DNA of 53,104 nucleotides from an uncultured Collinsella sp. GTDB lineage: Bacteria; Actinomycetota; Coriobacteriia; Coriobacteriales; Coriobacteriaceae. Shown here piece by piece: positions 23,062 to 31,541 of this stretch. The notes below the pieces were generated by a model. It searched no databases and was not told where the DNA came from. It saw only the letters and a program-made list of their open reading frames with translations. The stretch is from positions 1-53,104 of the forward strand of contig URSO01000004.1 in the NCBI GenBank assembly GCA_900550415.1, in the 5' to 3' direction. Positions within the stretch are counted from its first letter, which is position 1. Each line of letters starts with the position of its first letter. The translations under genes were made by a program, and so were the position numbers.

Positions 23062-24277
23062 GGGTATCGACCTCCTTCGCCGAGCCTCGGCCATCCGCGC
23101 CCGCCATAGCGCCGCTGCAAGAAGCGCCGCCCCGTTCGTCGGGTTCGTCTTCGCCCGATGCGCCTTCCGCCCGAAGCACGCGGCCGAACGCCATCGCAAG
23201 CCGGGCATTCTCCTTGCGCGTGCGCACCGCGACGCGGCACCAGAAACGGGACAGCACCGAAAACGAGTCGCACGTGCGGACCAAAACCCCCAGTTTATAC
23301 AGGCGCTCGGGGATGTCTTTCGCCGGCGTGCGGACTAAAAGGAAGTTCGCATCCGACGGCACGACGGAAAGCCCGAGCGAGGAGAGCTCGTGGGAAAGCC
23401 ACGCTCGCTCGCCCGCCAATACATCGCGCGTGCGTGAGACGTATTCAACGTCTTCCAGGGCGGCGATGCCCGAGGCCTCGGCGACCGAGGAGACGGGCCA
23501 CGCCTGCCCCGCCCGGCGAATCCCCTCGATGAGTTGGGCGTTTCCGCTGATCAGATATCCCAACCGCAACCCCGCCATTCCGTAGAGCTTGGTGAACGCG
23601 GAGAGCACGGCCACATGGCGCGAACACGCGGCGCGTGCGGCCACGCTCCTTTCGCGGGCGTCGGGCGCAAATCCGAGGAAGCACTCGTCCACGACGAGCA
23701 GCGCGCCCACCTGCTCGCAGCGGCAAGCCGCGGCCTCGATCACGCTGGGGTCGACGAGGCGCCCCGTCGGGTTGTTCGGATTGCAGAGGTACGCCACGTC
23801 TCCCGGCCCCTCGATCGCGCGGGCGAAGGAGGCGGGCACGTCGAAGTCGTCCGCTTCGGAGAGCGGGAACTCCTGCACGCATGCGCCGTAGTACGATGCC
23901 GCCTCCGAATATTCAGAGAACGTCGGCGCGCACACGACGATGCGTTTCGGGCGCACCGCCGCGGCGAGCCGCCAGATGATGTCGGACGCGCCCGCGCCGC
24001 AGACGATAGTATCTTCGGGAATGCCCTGGGCACGCGCTAGGGCGCGAACGAGGGCGCGGCTTTCCCTATCGGGGTAGGCGTCGATTCGAGAAAGCGCCTT
24101 ACAAGCTGCGGCGACGGCGCGCGGCGAGGGGCCTGCCGGATTCACGTTCACCGAGAAGTCGATGAGGTCGGAGGCGCCCCCTTCGCAAGCGATGCCGAGC
24201 GATTGCGCGCTGCCCCCATGCGTACGGGCGCGCAGGATTCCCCCGGCAGCCCGGGGCGCGGCGTGATCTTCCCTCAT
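23054..24277 (-). CDS. cobD: L-threonine-O-3-phosphate decarboxylase (HisC-like PLP enzyme)
   Basis: Expected to make (R)-1-amino-2-propanol phosphate for the nucleotide-loop linker. It is a fold-I PLP enzyme with LIDFSVNVNPAGPS at the start, GAGASDIIWRLA, CNPNNPTGRLV, VVDECFLGF and the PLP-lysine segment SAFTKLYGMAGLRLGY. LIDFSVNVNP is characteristic of CobD as opposed to HisC. The ATG overlaps the cbiB stop (ATGA), giving 407 aa, about 45 more than usual. The extra residues are a ~30-residue leader and an acidic/Ser-rich tail that overlaps the cbiP ribosome site. HisC is the alternative, but the position between cbiB and cbiP decides for CobD. Confidence 0.92.
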   Translation of the reverse strand: MREDHAAPRAAGGILRARTHGGSAQSLGIACEGGASDLIDFSVNVNPAGPSPRAVAAACKALSRIDAYPDRESRALVRALARAQGIPEDTIVCGAGASDIIWRLAAAVRPKRIVVCAPTFSEYSEAASYYGACVQEFPLSEADDFDVPASFARAIEGPGDVAYLCNPNNPTGRLVDPSVIEAAACRCEQVGALLVVDECFLGFAPDARERSVAARAACSRHVAVLSAFTKLYGMAGLRLGYLISGNAQLIEGIRRAGQAWPVSSVAEASGIAALEDVEYVSRTRDVLAGERAWLSHELSSLGLSVVPSDANFLLVRTPAKDIPERLYKLGVLVRTCDSFSVLSRFWCRVAVRTRKENARLAMAFGRVLRAEGASGEDEPDERGGASCSGAMAGADGRGSAKEVDTRG

Positions 24278-25248
24278 GCCATCGCCCCCACGGCGAGCAC
24301 GACCGCCGCGCGCGCGGCGCCGAAGACGACGAGCGCGCATACGGACGCAGCGAGCATGAGCTTTGTCGCCCGGGCGATGTCGCCCCACTGGATTTCGCGG
24401 GACGCGTCTCCTATCGTCGGTTTCTCAACGAGCTTGCCGAAATACACCGCGGGTCCTGCCAGGCGCAGCCCGAGCGCGCCCGCGCACGCTGACTCAGTCT
24501 GTGCCGCGTTCGGGCTCGCATGGCGACGCCTGTCGCGGCGCCAGATGCGCGCCGCCCCGCGCGCGTCGAGCCCGACGATCGGGCACACGGCGATCATGAA
24601 CAGGGCCGATAACCGCGAGGGAATCCAGTTCACCGCATCGTCGAGGCGCGCCGAGGCGCAGCCGAAGTCGATGTAGCGCTCGTTTTTGTAGCCCACCATG
24701 CTGTCGAGCGTGTTCACCGCCTTGTACGCCATGCCCAAGGGCGCACCCCCGATCATAAGGTAGAAAAGCGGCGCGATGACACCGTCGCTCGCGTTCTCCG
24801 CCACCGTTTCCACGGCGGCGCGCGCGACGCCCTGCTCGTCGAGAACAGACGTGTCACGTCCCACGATGAGCCCGACGGCTTCGCGCGCCGCGACAAGTCC
24901 GCCCTTCGAGAACGCGCGGGCAACGGCCAGGCTCTGGCGGCGCAGCTCGCATGCCGCGAGAATCTGATAGCTCGCCCATGCCTCGACCACGAAGCGCAAG
25001 CCGGAGTGAACCATTCCGCAAAGATGCAGGATTCCCCAGGTCAAAAGTCCACACGCAAGCGGAAGCGCCACGGCGAGCACAAGCCCTGCGGCGCGCGTGC
25101 CCGCGGACGTTTGCGGGAATGCGCGCCGCAGGCGGCCTTCGGCCCACGTGATCGCGCGCCCCATGGCGACGACGGGATGGGGAAGCCAGCGCGGGTCGCC
25201 GAAGGCAAGGTCGGCCGCGAACCCGGCGGCGACGGCAAGAATCGTCAT
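24274..25248 (-). CDS. cbiB: Adenosylcobinamide-phosphate synthase
   Basis: Integral membrane enzyme joining adenosylcobyric acid to aminopropanol phosphate. It starts MTILAVAAGFAADLAFGDPRWLPHPVVAMG, the family's signature N-terminus, and includes SIVGRDTS-like LIVGRDTSVLDEQGVARAAVETVAENASDGVIAPLFY and MVGYKNERYIDFGCASARLDD. Several hydrophobic helices are spread along its 324 aa, a normal size. Start and stop both overlap neighbours (TGATG and ATGA). The product of cobD next door is its substrate. Confidence 0.95.
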   Translation of the reverse strand: MTILAVAAGFAADLAFGDPRWLPHPVVAMGRAITWAEGRLRRAFPQTSAGTRAAGLVLAVALPLACGLLTWGILHLCGMVHSGLRFVVEAWASYQILAACELRRQSLAVARAFSKGGLVAAREAVGLIVGRDTSVLDEQGVARAAVETVAENASDGVIAPLFYLMIGGAPLGMAYKAVNTLDSMVGYKNERYIDFGCASARLDDAVNWIPSRLSALFMIAVCPIVGLDARGAARIWRRDRRRHASPNAAQTESACAGALGLRLAGPAVYFGKLVEKPTIGDASREIQWGDIARATKLMLAASVCALVVFGAARAAVVLAVGAMA

Positions 25249-26249
25249 CACAGGGCATCGCCCCCCGAAGCGGGGCGAACGTCGCGAAGGCAGAGCCCAT
25301 CCCAGGTGGCGGCCCATGCGCCGCCCGGCTCGGTATGCACGTCGAAGTATCCCATTTTCGGGACAGCTAGCTCGGAGAGCAGCGCTTTCACGGTACCCGC
25401 GTGAACGACGAAGACGGCGCGCCCACTCCCCTGGGCGCGCTCCGATTTGCACGCCTCCCGAAACGCCGCGACGACGCGGCGGGTGAAATCGCTCTTGTCC
25501 TCGCCATGCGGGCAGCGCGTCTCGCACCAGGAGTCTACCCAGGCGCGATAGCGCGCATCCTCTTTAAGCTCGGCGGCGCTTCGCCCCTCGAAGTCGCCGA
25601 AATCCATCTCGCGCAGACCGGGGCACGCCATAAGCTCCGCGTTCGGGAAGAGGATGCGCGCCGTCTGGTCGGTGCGGACCATGCCGCTCGTGATAACACG
25701 GAACACGTCACGATCGCACGCGAGGTCGCGCAAAGCGCGCTCGCCCGCAATCGACAGGGGCTCGTCGGTGCCCGCCCCGCTGTAGCGATGGTCTTCCGTG
25801 CCCGCCGTGGAACCATGGCGCACGAAGACGACTTCCAAAGGCACGCCCGCGCCCTGCGTCCCTCGAGGCGCATCGGCAAGGTTTCGTTTGATGACCTGGG
25901 GAATCCCGCACGTCATACGCACGACGACGTCGGCGCGCGCAGCGAGCGCGCATCCCAGGCGCCCCGCGCGCTCGCGCCATTGGGCGTCTTCCGCACGCAT
26001 GGGGACGACCCCCGAGCCGACCAAGGACAGAATCACTACGTCGAAGCCGATCAGCCGCTCGAGCGCCCGGTCAGAGTCGAGCGCGCGTACGAGTTCCTCA
26101 GCACAGTAAGCGACACGGCCGGCAAAAGCCGCGGGCACGCCGCCCTCCGGAAACTGCGCCGCGTCGACGAAATCGTCCGCCGCGAACCCGAGCTTTTCGC
26201 GCACGAAGGTCCTCTTCCCGGAATGCGCGCCACCTACCACGAGCATCAT
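25248..26249 (-). CDS. cobC: CobU-like P-loop domain fused to histidine phosphatase (alpha-ribazole phosphatase, CobC)
   Basis: A two-domain protein of 333 aa. Residues 1 to ~145 look like a reduced CobU: P-loop VVGGAHSGKRTFV at the start and MTCGIPQVIK at the end. The RHR-type guanylylated-histidine motif seen in the true CobU of this operon is absent. Residues ~150-333 are a phosphoglycerate-mutase-like phosphatase with FVRHGSTAG, EMDFGDFEG and VVHAGTVKALLSEL, as in CobC, which removes the phosphate from alpha-ribazole-5'-phosphate or adenosylcobalamin-5'-phosphate. The ATG overlaps the cobS stop (ATGA). The phosphatase role is well supported by context; the N-terminal domain may be regulatory or structural. 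Confidence 0.85.
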   Translation of the reverse strand: MMLVVGGAHSGKRTFVREKLGFAADDFVDAAQFPEGGVPAAFAGRVAYCAEELVRALDSDRALERLIGFDVVILSLVGSGVVPMRAEDAQWRERAGRLGCALAARADVVVRMTCGIPQVIKRNLADAPRGTQGAGVPLEVVFVRHGSTAGTEDHRYSGAGTDEPLSIAGERALRDLACDRDVFRVITSGMVRTDQTARILFPNAELMACPGLREMDFGDFEGRSAAELKEDARYRAWVDSWCETRCPHGEDKSDFTRRVVAAFREACKSERAQGSGRAVFVVHAGTVKALLSELAVPKMGYFDVHTEPGGAWAATWDGLCLRDVRPASGGDAL

Positions 26250-27013
26250 AGGAGCATGCCCCCCGCCACCAGCATGGCAAGCATCGCGAGCTCGGCCCAT
26301 TGCAGAAACCATCCGGCCAAATCCCCCGTCACCCCGCCGAAGCGGGACAGGGCAACATGACGGTACCACGCGAGCGCCAAAAGCCCCGCCACCGCCATAA
26401 GGGCGCCGACGGCCTGAGCGCACGCGACCATCCCTGCAGCCGAAGCCGCAGCGAAAGCGCAAAGCGGCACGACGATCGCCGCGCGCTTCTTAGCAGGCGA
26501 GAGCCCCGCGGCCATGCCGTCCGCACGCGCGGCAGGCCAGCATTCAACGGCGAGCCCCGAAAGCGAGCGGGAGAACACGAGCGAGCACAGAAGCGCGAGG
26601 AACGCCCCCGCCGTAAGCGGCAGCGCGGTGAACAGGGAAAACTGCAGAATAAGGTACACAACAACACCGATGACCCCGAAGGCGCCCGCCCGCGGGTCGT
26701 GCATGATCTCGAGCTTTCGCTCGCGCGGGGCCCAACTTGCAAGCGCATCGGAGGTGTCGCAGAGCCCGTCTAGGTGGATGCCTCCCGTCACCGCCACAGG
26801 CAGCGCCACGAGCACGGCCGCGACGATGGTCGCGGGCACGCCGAGCAGGTTCGCAACGTGTCCCCACGCCGTCATGAGGAACCCTTCCGCAAGGCCCACC
26901 AGGGGAAACGCGGCAAGCGCATGGGTTGACCCGAAATCGGTCCAGGCCGATTTCGGGACGGGGATGCGCGAGAACGTTCCGAACGCCGCGCCGATTGCCT
27001 CTGCTATCTTCAC
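26246..27013 (-). CDS. cobS: Adenosylcobinamide-GDP ribazoletransferase
   Basis: Membrane enzyme joining adenosylcobinamide-GDP to alpha-ribazole. The family motif GGIHLDGLCDTSDAL is present near residue 80, with FSRIPVP at the N-terminus and about six hydrophobic helices in 255 aa. The start is a GTG overlapping the cobU stop (GTGA). Its neighbours supply both substrates: CobU the GDP-activated ring, and CobT with the phosphatase the lower-ligand nucleoside. Confidence 0.94.
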   Translation of the reverse strand: MKIAEAIGAAFGTFSRIPVPKSAWTDFGSTHALAAFPLVGLAEGFLMTAWGHVANLLGVPATIVAAVLVALPVAVTGGIHLDGLCDTSDALASWAPRERKLEIMHDPRAGAFGVIGVVVYLILQFSLFTALPLTAGAFLALLCSLVFSRSLSGLAVECWPAARADGMAAGLSPAKKRAAIVVPLCAFAAASAAGMVACAQAVGALMAVAGLLALAWYRHVALSRFGGVTGDLAGWFLQWAELAMLAMLVAGGMLL

Positions 27014-27558
27014 CTTGTAGGTCCTTCACCTTTCATCCACACGGGAATTCCGCATACCACCTCGACTGCGCGGTCGGCCAGCGCCGCCACGCCCGCGTTC
27101 ACGCGCGCGAGCGCGCGCCTCCATGCCTCGGTCCCCTCATCGTAGCGCATCTCATCGGCGAACACGTCGACGGTGACCACCACCGTATACGCAGCGGCCT
27201 GAGCGAGCCGTTCGATGCCTCCGAGCACCTCGCGCGCCACAGCGTCAGGGTCACGCGGGGACAAGCCGCCTTCCGCGAAAAGCTCGTTCGCAACCAGGTT
27301 GCCAACGTCTTCCAAAAGAAGCGTGCAGCCGCGCGGAAGCTCGGGCACTGCGGTGCCCACGTCACGCGTGCGCTCGAGGGTGGAAAACCCCTTGCCCTCG
27401 CGCAGCGCCCGATGGCGCGCGATGCGGCGGGTGCCCTCTTCCCCGAAGGGCTCCATCGTTGCCAGGTACACGCGGGGGCCGTCGTGCCCGAGGCACAGAG
27501 ACTCGGCGTAGGCGCTCTTGCCGCTCGCGGCGGCGCCGATAACGAGCGTCACCGTCAT
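27010..27558 (-). CDS. cobU: Adenosylcobinamide kinase / adenosylcobinamide-phosphate guanylyltransferase
   Basis: Bifunctional enzyme that phosphorylates adenosylcobinamide and then transfers GMP. The P-loop is VIGAAASGKSAYAE, ATMEPFG follows, and RRIARHRALRE contains the histidine guanylylated in the second step. LLEDVGNLVANELF and VCGIPVWMK near the end are conserved. 182 aa, normal. The ATG overlaps the cobT stop (ATGA). A second, degenerate CobU-like domain occurs two genes downstream fused to the phosphatase. Confidence 0.95.
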   Translation of the reverse strand: MTVTLVIGAAASGKSAYAESLCLGHDGPRVYLATMEPFGEEGTRRIARHRALREGKGFSTLERTRDVGTAVPELPRGCTLLLEDVGNLVANELFAEGGLSPRDPDAVAREVLGGIERLAQAAAYTVVVTVDVFADEMRYDEGTEAWRRALARVNAGVAALADRAVEVVCGIPVWMKGEGPTR

Positions 27559-28619
27559 TTCACGGCCTCGAAATGCTCGTAAGCAGCCATGCCAGTCGCC
27601 GTGAACGTCTTCCCATCCCGGTATACGCGCAGCGCCGAATCCAGAAGGGGCAGATACGCCATGGCGCCCGCGCCCTCGCCCAAGTGCATGCCTGCGTCGA
27701 GGGGTGCCTTTATGCCGAGCTCGAGAAGGAGCTCCCGGCTTGCGGGTTCGCTTGATGCGTGGGTGCCCACGAGGTAGCCCAAGGCGTTGGGGCACAGGCG
27801 CGCCGCGCACAGAGCCGCCGTGCAGGATATGACCCCGTCGAGGAGCGCCGGCGCCTTCGAGGCCGCGGCCCCCAGGTAGAAGCCGCACATCGCCGCGATG
27901 TCGAAGCCGCCCACCTTCGAGAGCACGTCGATCGGGTCGGCGGGATCGGGCGAGTTCGCGTCGATAGCGCGCTCGACCACGTCGCGCTTGCGCGCGAGCG
28001 AGGCGTCCGAGAGCCCCGCGCCGCGCCCGACGAGGCTCCGCACGTCCGCCCGGATGAGCACTGCGGCCACCGCCGCCGAGGTGGTCGTGTTGCCGATGCC
28101 CATCTCGCCCGCGGCGAGAAGGCGCACGCCGGCGCGGACAAGCCCGCACGCGACGGCGATTCCGACCTCGATCGCGCGCACGGCCCCATCGCGAGACATA
28201 GCGGAGCCGTGAGCGATGTTGCCGCTCCCCCGCCGCACGTTCGCGCGCACCATGCGCGCGTCTTCTATGCCCCGGGCCATACCCACGTCGACGGGCACGA
28301 CCTCGGCACCCGCGAACGCCGCCATGCGGCAGGCGCTCGCGGCCCCCTCGCACATGTTACGCGCGACGGCTCGCGTCACGCCTTGTCCGCTTTGCGACAC
28401 GCCTTCGGCAACGACCCCGTTGTCGGAGAAGAATACCGCGAGCGCACGAGGAAACTCGGCCACCTCGGCGCTCCCCTGAGCTGCGGCGATACACGCGACG
28501 GCGTCTTCAAAGTCGCCCAATCCCCCCAAGGGGTGCGCAATGGAATCCCACGCGGCGTACGCGGCGGCGCGGGCGCACTCGTCTGCGGGCGCGATCCGGG
28601 AGAGCGCGGCTTCGAGCAC
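27555..28619 (-). CDS. cobT: Nicotinate-nucleotide-dimethylbenzimidazole phosphoribosyltransferase
   Basis: Activates the lower-ligand base with ribose phosphate. Family segments include HPLGGLGDFEDAVACIAAAQ, VFFSDNGVVAEGVSQSGQGVT, GEMGIGNTTTSAAV, GRGAGLSD, VGTHASSEPASRELL and LHLGEG-like MHLGEGAGAM with the catalytic Glu. From the GTG start it has 354 aa, a full-length CobT. The frame upstream of that GTG continues as plausible coding sequence to an ATG at 28697 but is broken by a TAA (28653-28655). No good ribosome site precedes the GTG. Confidence 0.93.
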   Translation of the reverse strand: MLEAALSRIAPADECARAAAYAAWDSIAHPLGGLGDFEDAVACIAAAQGSAEVAEFPRALAVFFSDNGVVAEGVSQSGQGVTRAVARNMCEGAASACRMAAFAGAEVVPVDVGMARGIEDARMVRANVRRGSGNIAHGSAMSRDGAVRAIEVGIAVACGLVRAGVRLLAAGEMGIGNTTTSAAVAAVLIRADVRSLVGRGAGLSDASLARKRDVVERAIDANSPDPADPIDVLSKVGGFDIAAMCGFYLGAAASKAPALLDGVISCTAALCAARLCPNALGYLVGTHASSEPASRELLLELGIKAPLDAGMHLGEGAGAMAYLPLLDSALRVYRDGKTFTATGMAAYEHFEAVK

Positions 28620-28652
28620 GGCGCCCGGCGCCGACGAGAACGCGCGCTCGAC

Positions 28653-28697
28653 TTACTCGCGGATGCAGGCAAGCGCGGTTTCGGTTGCTTCAGCCAT
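28653..28697 (-). other. 14-codon leader ORF in frame with cobT, ended by TAA
   Basis: An ATG overlapping the end of cbiA opens a frame encoding MAEATETALACIRE, then TAA. The same frame resumes as VERAFSSAPGA and runs directly into the cobT GTG. The position (overlapping start, like every other junction here) suggests this was once, or is in relatives, the true cobT start, or that it is a short leader peptide coupling cbiA to cobT translation. Confidence 0.45.
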
Positions 28698-30072
28698 GCC
28701 GTCTCCTCTCTGCGAACGACGCTGCGGCAGATGCGAACGCGCGCGCAACGTCGGGGTTAGCAGGATAGTACACATGCGGGAAGCCAGCCGCCAGGGACGG
28801 GGTGCTCGTCATGCACGGCCAGCCCTTGTCGCGCCGGGGCTTCTGCGCCCAGAAGTCGCCGCCCGGGCAGGTGGACTGCCAGTAGTGGAACTCGTGCGCG
28901 CGGATGCGTGTGCCGCGCGGCCCGTAGAGCCCGTCGCGTTGGGAAGTGAGCTCCACGTACCCGAAATGGGACAGCCTTCCCCCGTTCTCGCTTGCGCCCT
29001 CAAGGGCGCCCGCAACAGGCCAGCGCCACCCCTCGCTATCGGCGATTTCGCGCTGCAGGTACAGAAACCCACCGCATTCGGCGACCGTCGGCATGCCGGA
29101 TTCCACCGCGCGCCGCACCGCCTCGCGCATCGACACGTTCTCGGAGAGCTGCCGCGCATGGAGCTCCGGGTAGCCGCCCCCCAGATAGAGGGCGCTTGTC
29201 CCCCGGGGCAACTCGCTATCACACAGGGGGCTGAAAAAGGCCAGCTCGCAACCCAGGTCCTCGAGCGCGCGCAGATTCTCCTCGTAATAGAACGAGAACG
29301 CCTCGTCACGCGCGACGGCGACGATGGGCCGCGCTCCCGCGATCGGCTCCAACCGGTAAGGTTCCTCGCGGATATCGGGTGCCGTCGCCGCTATTTCGAG
29401 CAAGCGGTCGACGTCGATGCTCTTTTCCACCAGCTCGGCCATCTTGTCGATGCGCGCGGAGAGCTGCTCGACCTCGTCGGCGGTCACAAGCCCCAGATGC
29501 CGGCTTTCGAGCGAGAACGCCTCGTCGGCGGGGATATTCCCCAAAACCGCGACGCCCGTGTGCTTCTCGATCGCAGGCGCCGCGTAGGCGCAGGCAGCGG
29601 CGCTCGTCTTGTTCAGCACGACGCCGCGCACGTTCGCACAAGGCAGGAACTCGGCGATGCCGCGGATTACAGCGGCGAGCGATAAAGACGCCCCGCGCCC
29701 GTTCACCACTAAAACGACCGGCGTTTCCGTGTCGCGCGCAACCTGGTAGCTGCTCGCGTCGGCCACGCCGGGCGCCATGCCGTCGTAGAAGCCCATAACC
29801 CCCTCGAGCACCGCGACATCCGCGCCCGCGGCGCCGCGTGCGAGCAGGGCGCGCAGCGTCGGGGCGTCGGTGAAGAAGCCGTCTAAATTGCCCGAGCGCG
29901 CACCCACGACGCGGCGATGAAAGAGCGGGTCAATGTAGTCGGGGCCGCATTTGAAGGCCGCGCATGCAATGCCGCGGCGCGCGAGCGCGCGCAGGAGCGC
30001 GCACGTTACGACCGTCTTGCCGCTCCCGCTCGAGGGCGCAGCGACCATGAAGCGCGGGATGGACGTGCTCAC
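28690..30072 (-). CDS. cbiA: Cobyrinic acid a,c-diamide synthase
   Basis: Amidates the a and c side chains using glutamine and ATP. The N-terminal P-loop APSSGSGKTVVTCALL, FKCGPDYIDPLFH and LEGVMGFYDG are family-defining. The C-terminal glutaminase has VAECGGFLYLQ with the Cys nucleophile, and GTRIRAHEFHYW contains the conserved His. 460 aa, normal. The start is a GTG overlapping the cbiET stop (GTGA). Confidence 0.96.
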   Translation of the reverse strand: MSTSIPRFMVAAPSSGSGKTVVTCALLRALARRGIACAAFKCGPDYIDPLFHRRVVGARSGNLDGFFTDAPTLRALLARGAAGADVAVLEGVMGFYDGMAPGVADASSYQVARDTETPVVLVVNGRGASLSLAAVIRGIAEFLPCANVRGVVLNKTSAAACAYAAPAIEKHTGVAVLGNIPADEAFSLESRHLGLVTADEVEQLSARIDKMAELVEKSIDVDRLLEIAATAPDIREEPYRLEPIAGARPIVAVARDEAFSFYYEENLRALEDLGCELAFFSPLCDSELPRGTSALYLGGGYPELHARQLSENVSMREAVRRAVESGMPTVAECGGFLYLQREIADSEGWRWPVAGALEGASENGGRLSHFGYVELTSQRDGLYGPRGTRIRAHEFHYWQSTCPGGDFWAQKPRRDKGWPCMTSTPSLAAGFPHVYYPANPDVARAFASAAASFAERRRHG

Positions 30073-31541
30073 CGGGCGCCGCCTTCCCCACCTGCGGCGC
30101 TGCAGTTAGCAAGCGAGACCACCTCAACGGATGGGTTCCCCTCGACAGAGAGGTCCTCCCCGACAGGCGACTCAGCAAGCGCGCCGACTTCGGCAAGCTC
30201 CTCGGCATCCGCGCCCGCACCACGCGCGCTGACGAGGAACACGGGGTTTTGCGCCTTCATAAGATGGTGCGAGCCTACAGCCTCGGCACGGGCGACCGAC
30301 ACCTGGCACGCCTCGAACCCCTTAAAGCGCGAACCCGAGAGAAGCGCGCACGCCTCGGTGAGCGTCTCAACGGTGACGCATGGCACGCACAGGCGAACCT
30401 GCGAGTTCTTCTCGAGCGCCGCCTCCACGATGGAGGGAAGCTCGCCCGCGCTCCCGCCGACGAACACGGCGTCGGGGACGGGCAGTTTCGCGAGCGCTTC
30501 GGGGGCGACACCGGGGACCGCATGCACGTTGCCGCACCCGAATGCATCCGCGTTCTCTCGGATGAGCCGCACGCCGGCCGCGTTGCGCTCGACCGCCCAT
30601 ACCGACCCCGCTCGCGCGACGAGCGCCGCCTCGATCGAAACGCTCCCCGTGCCGGCGCCGACATCCCACACGGTGTCGGTCGCGGTAAGGCGCAGCTTCG
30701 CGAGCGCGACGGCGCGCACCTCCTGCTTGGTCATGGGAACGTCGCCGCGGATGAAGAGCTCGTCGGGAATGCCCGAGGAAGCGTACGGCCAGCGGGAGCT
30801 CGCGGCGCGGGATGCGCCCGCAGAGTCCGCCGCGAAAGAAGCCGCCGCGGGCGCAGACGCGCCGGCCGGCGCCTCGGAGGCTGCGCTAGAGCCCGCAGGC
30901 GAACCGGCGCAGCCTGCGAACTCGATAAGCATCACGTTCAAGTCGTCGAACGTCTGACCTGCGATTTCACTTGCGGTCGCGCAGGTGATGCGCTCGTCGG
31001 GGTACGACAGGCGCTCGGCCACCGTCACGCGCGCGTCCCCGAAGCCCGCCTGCACAAGCTCGCCCGAAAGCCGCGAGGGGTCTTCCCCGCCCGACGTGGC
31101 GAGGAAGAGCTCACCTGCGCGCTCGGCCTCGGCCACGATGTCGCACGCCACGCCGTGAGCGCTCGCGAAGCGCCAATCCTGCCATGGACGCGCGAGGCGC
31201 GCGGCGAGATACGACGCTGAGCTTATGCCGGGAATGACGCGCACGTCCACCTGCGCGTCGCCGGAGAGCGCCTCCACCAGGCGGCGCGCGCCGCTGAACA
31301 GCCCCACATCGCCCGTCATCACGACCACGGCGCGCTGCCACGACGCCGCATCGTTGAGCGCGGCGACGATGTCCGCCGTCTTCACGAGCTCGCATCTCAC
31401 CACATCGGGCGGCACGTCGATGCTGACAAGCGCGCGATGAGCGCCGATGACCACGTCGGCGATGTCGATCGCGTCGAGCGCCGCGCGCGAGAGCAAGTCG
31501 GGGTTTCCGGGCCCCGCCCCGATGATCGTTACCTTTCGCAT
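30069..31541 (-). CDS. cbiET: Fused cobalt-precorrin-7 C5-methyltransferase and C15-methyltransferase/decarboxylase
   Basis: Residues 1 to ~205 are CbiE, a tetrapyrrole methylase (MRKVTIIGAGPGNPDLLSRAA, VVMTGDVGLFSG, GISSASYLAARL). An Ala/Ser/Gly-rich linker of about 40 residues follows. Residues ~245-430 are CbiT, a class I SAM methyltransferase with WDVGAGTGSVSIEAAL and VFVGGSAGELP. A ~60-residue acidic tail of unknown role ends the chain. 490 aa, larger than the ~400 aa CobL-type fusions because of linker and tail. The ATG overlaps the end of cbiH by 13 bases. Confidence 0.93.
   Translation of the reverse strand: MRKVTIIGAGPGNPDLLSRAALDAIDIADVVIGAHRALVSIDVPPDVVRCELVKTADIVAALNDAASWQRAVVVMTGDVGLFSGARRLVEALSGDAQVDVRVIPGISSASYLAARLARPWQDWRFASAHGVACDIVAEAERAGELFLATSGGEDPSRLSGELVQAGFGDARVTVAERLSYPDERITCATASEIAGQTFDDLNVMLIEFAGCAGSPAGSSAASEAPAGASAPAAASFAADSAGASRAASSRWPYASSGIPDELFIRGDVPMTKQEVRAVALAKLRLTATDTVWDVGAGTGSVSIEAALVARAGSVWAVERNAAGVRLIRENADAFGCGNVHAVPGVAPEALAKLPVPDAVFVGGSAGELPSIVEAALEKNSQVRLCVPCVTVETLTEACALLSGSRFKGFEACQVSVARAEAVGSHHLMKAQNPVFLVSARGAGADAEELAEVGALAESPVGEDLSVEGNPSVEVVSLANCSAAGGEGGAR

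Noticed and set aside
27010..28353. Long upstream extension of cobU (447 codons)
   Set aside because: The first ~265 codons are the cobT gene read out of frame and are Arg/Gly-rich; the ATGA overlap with cobT gives a normal 182-aa CobU.
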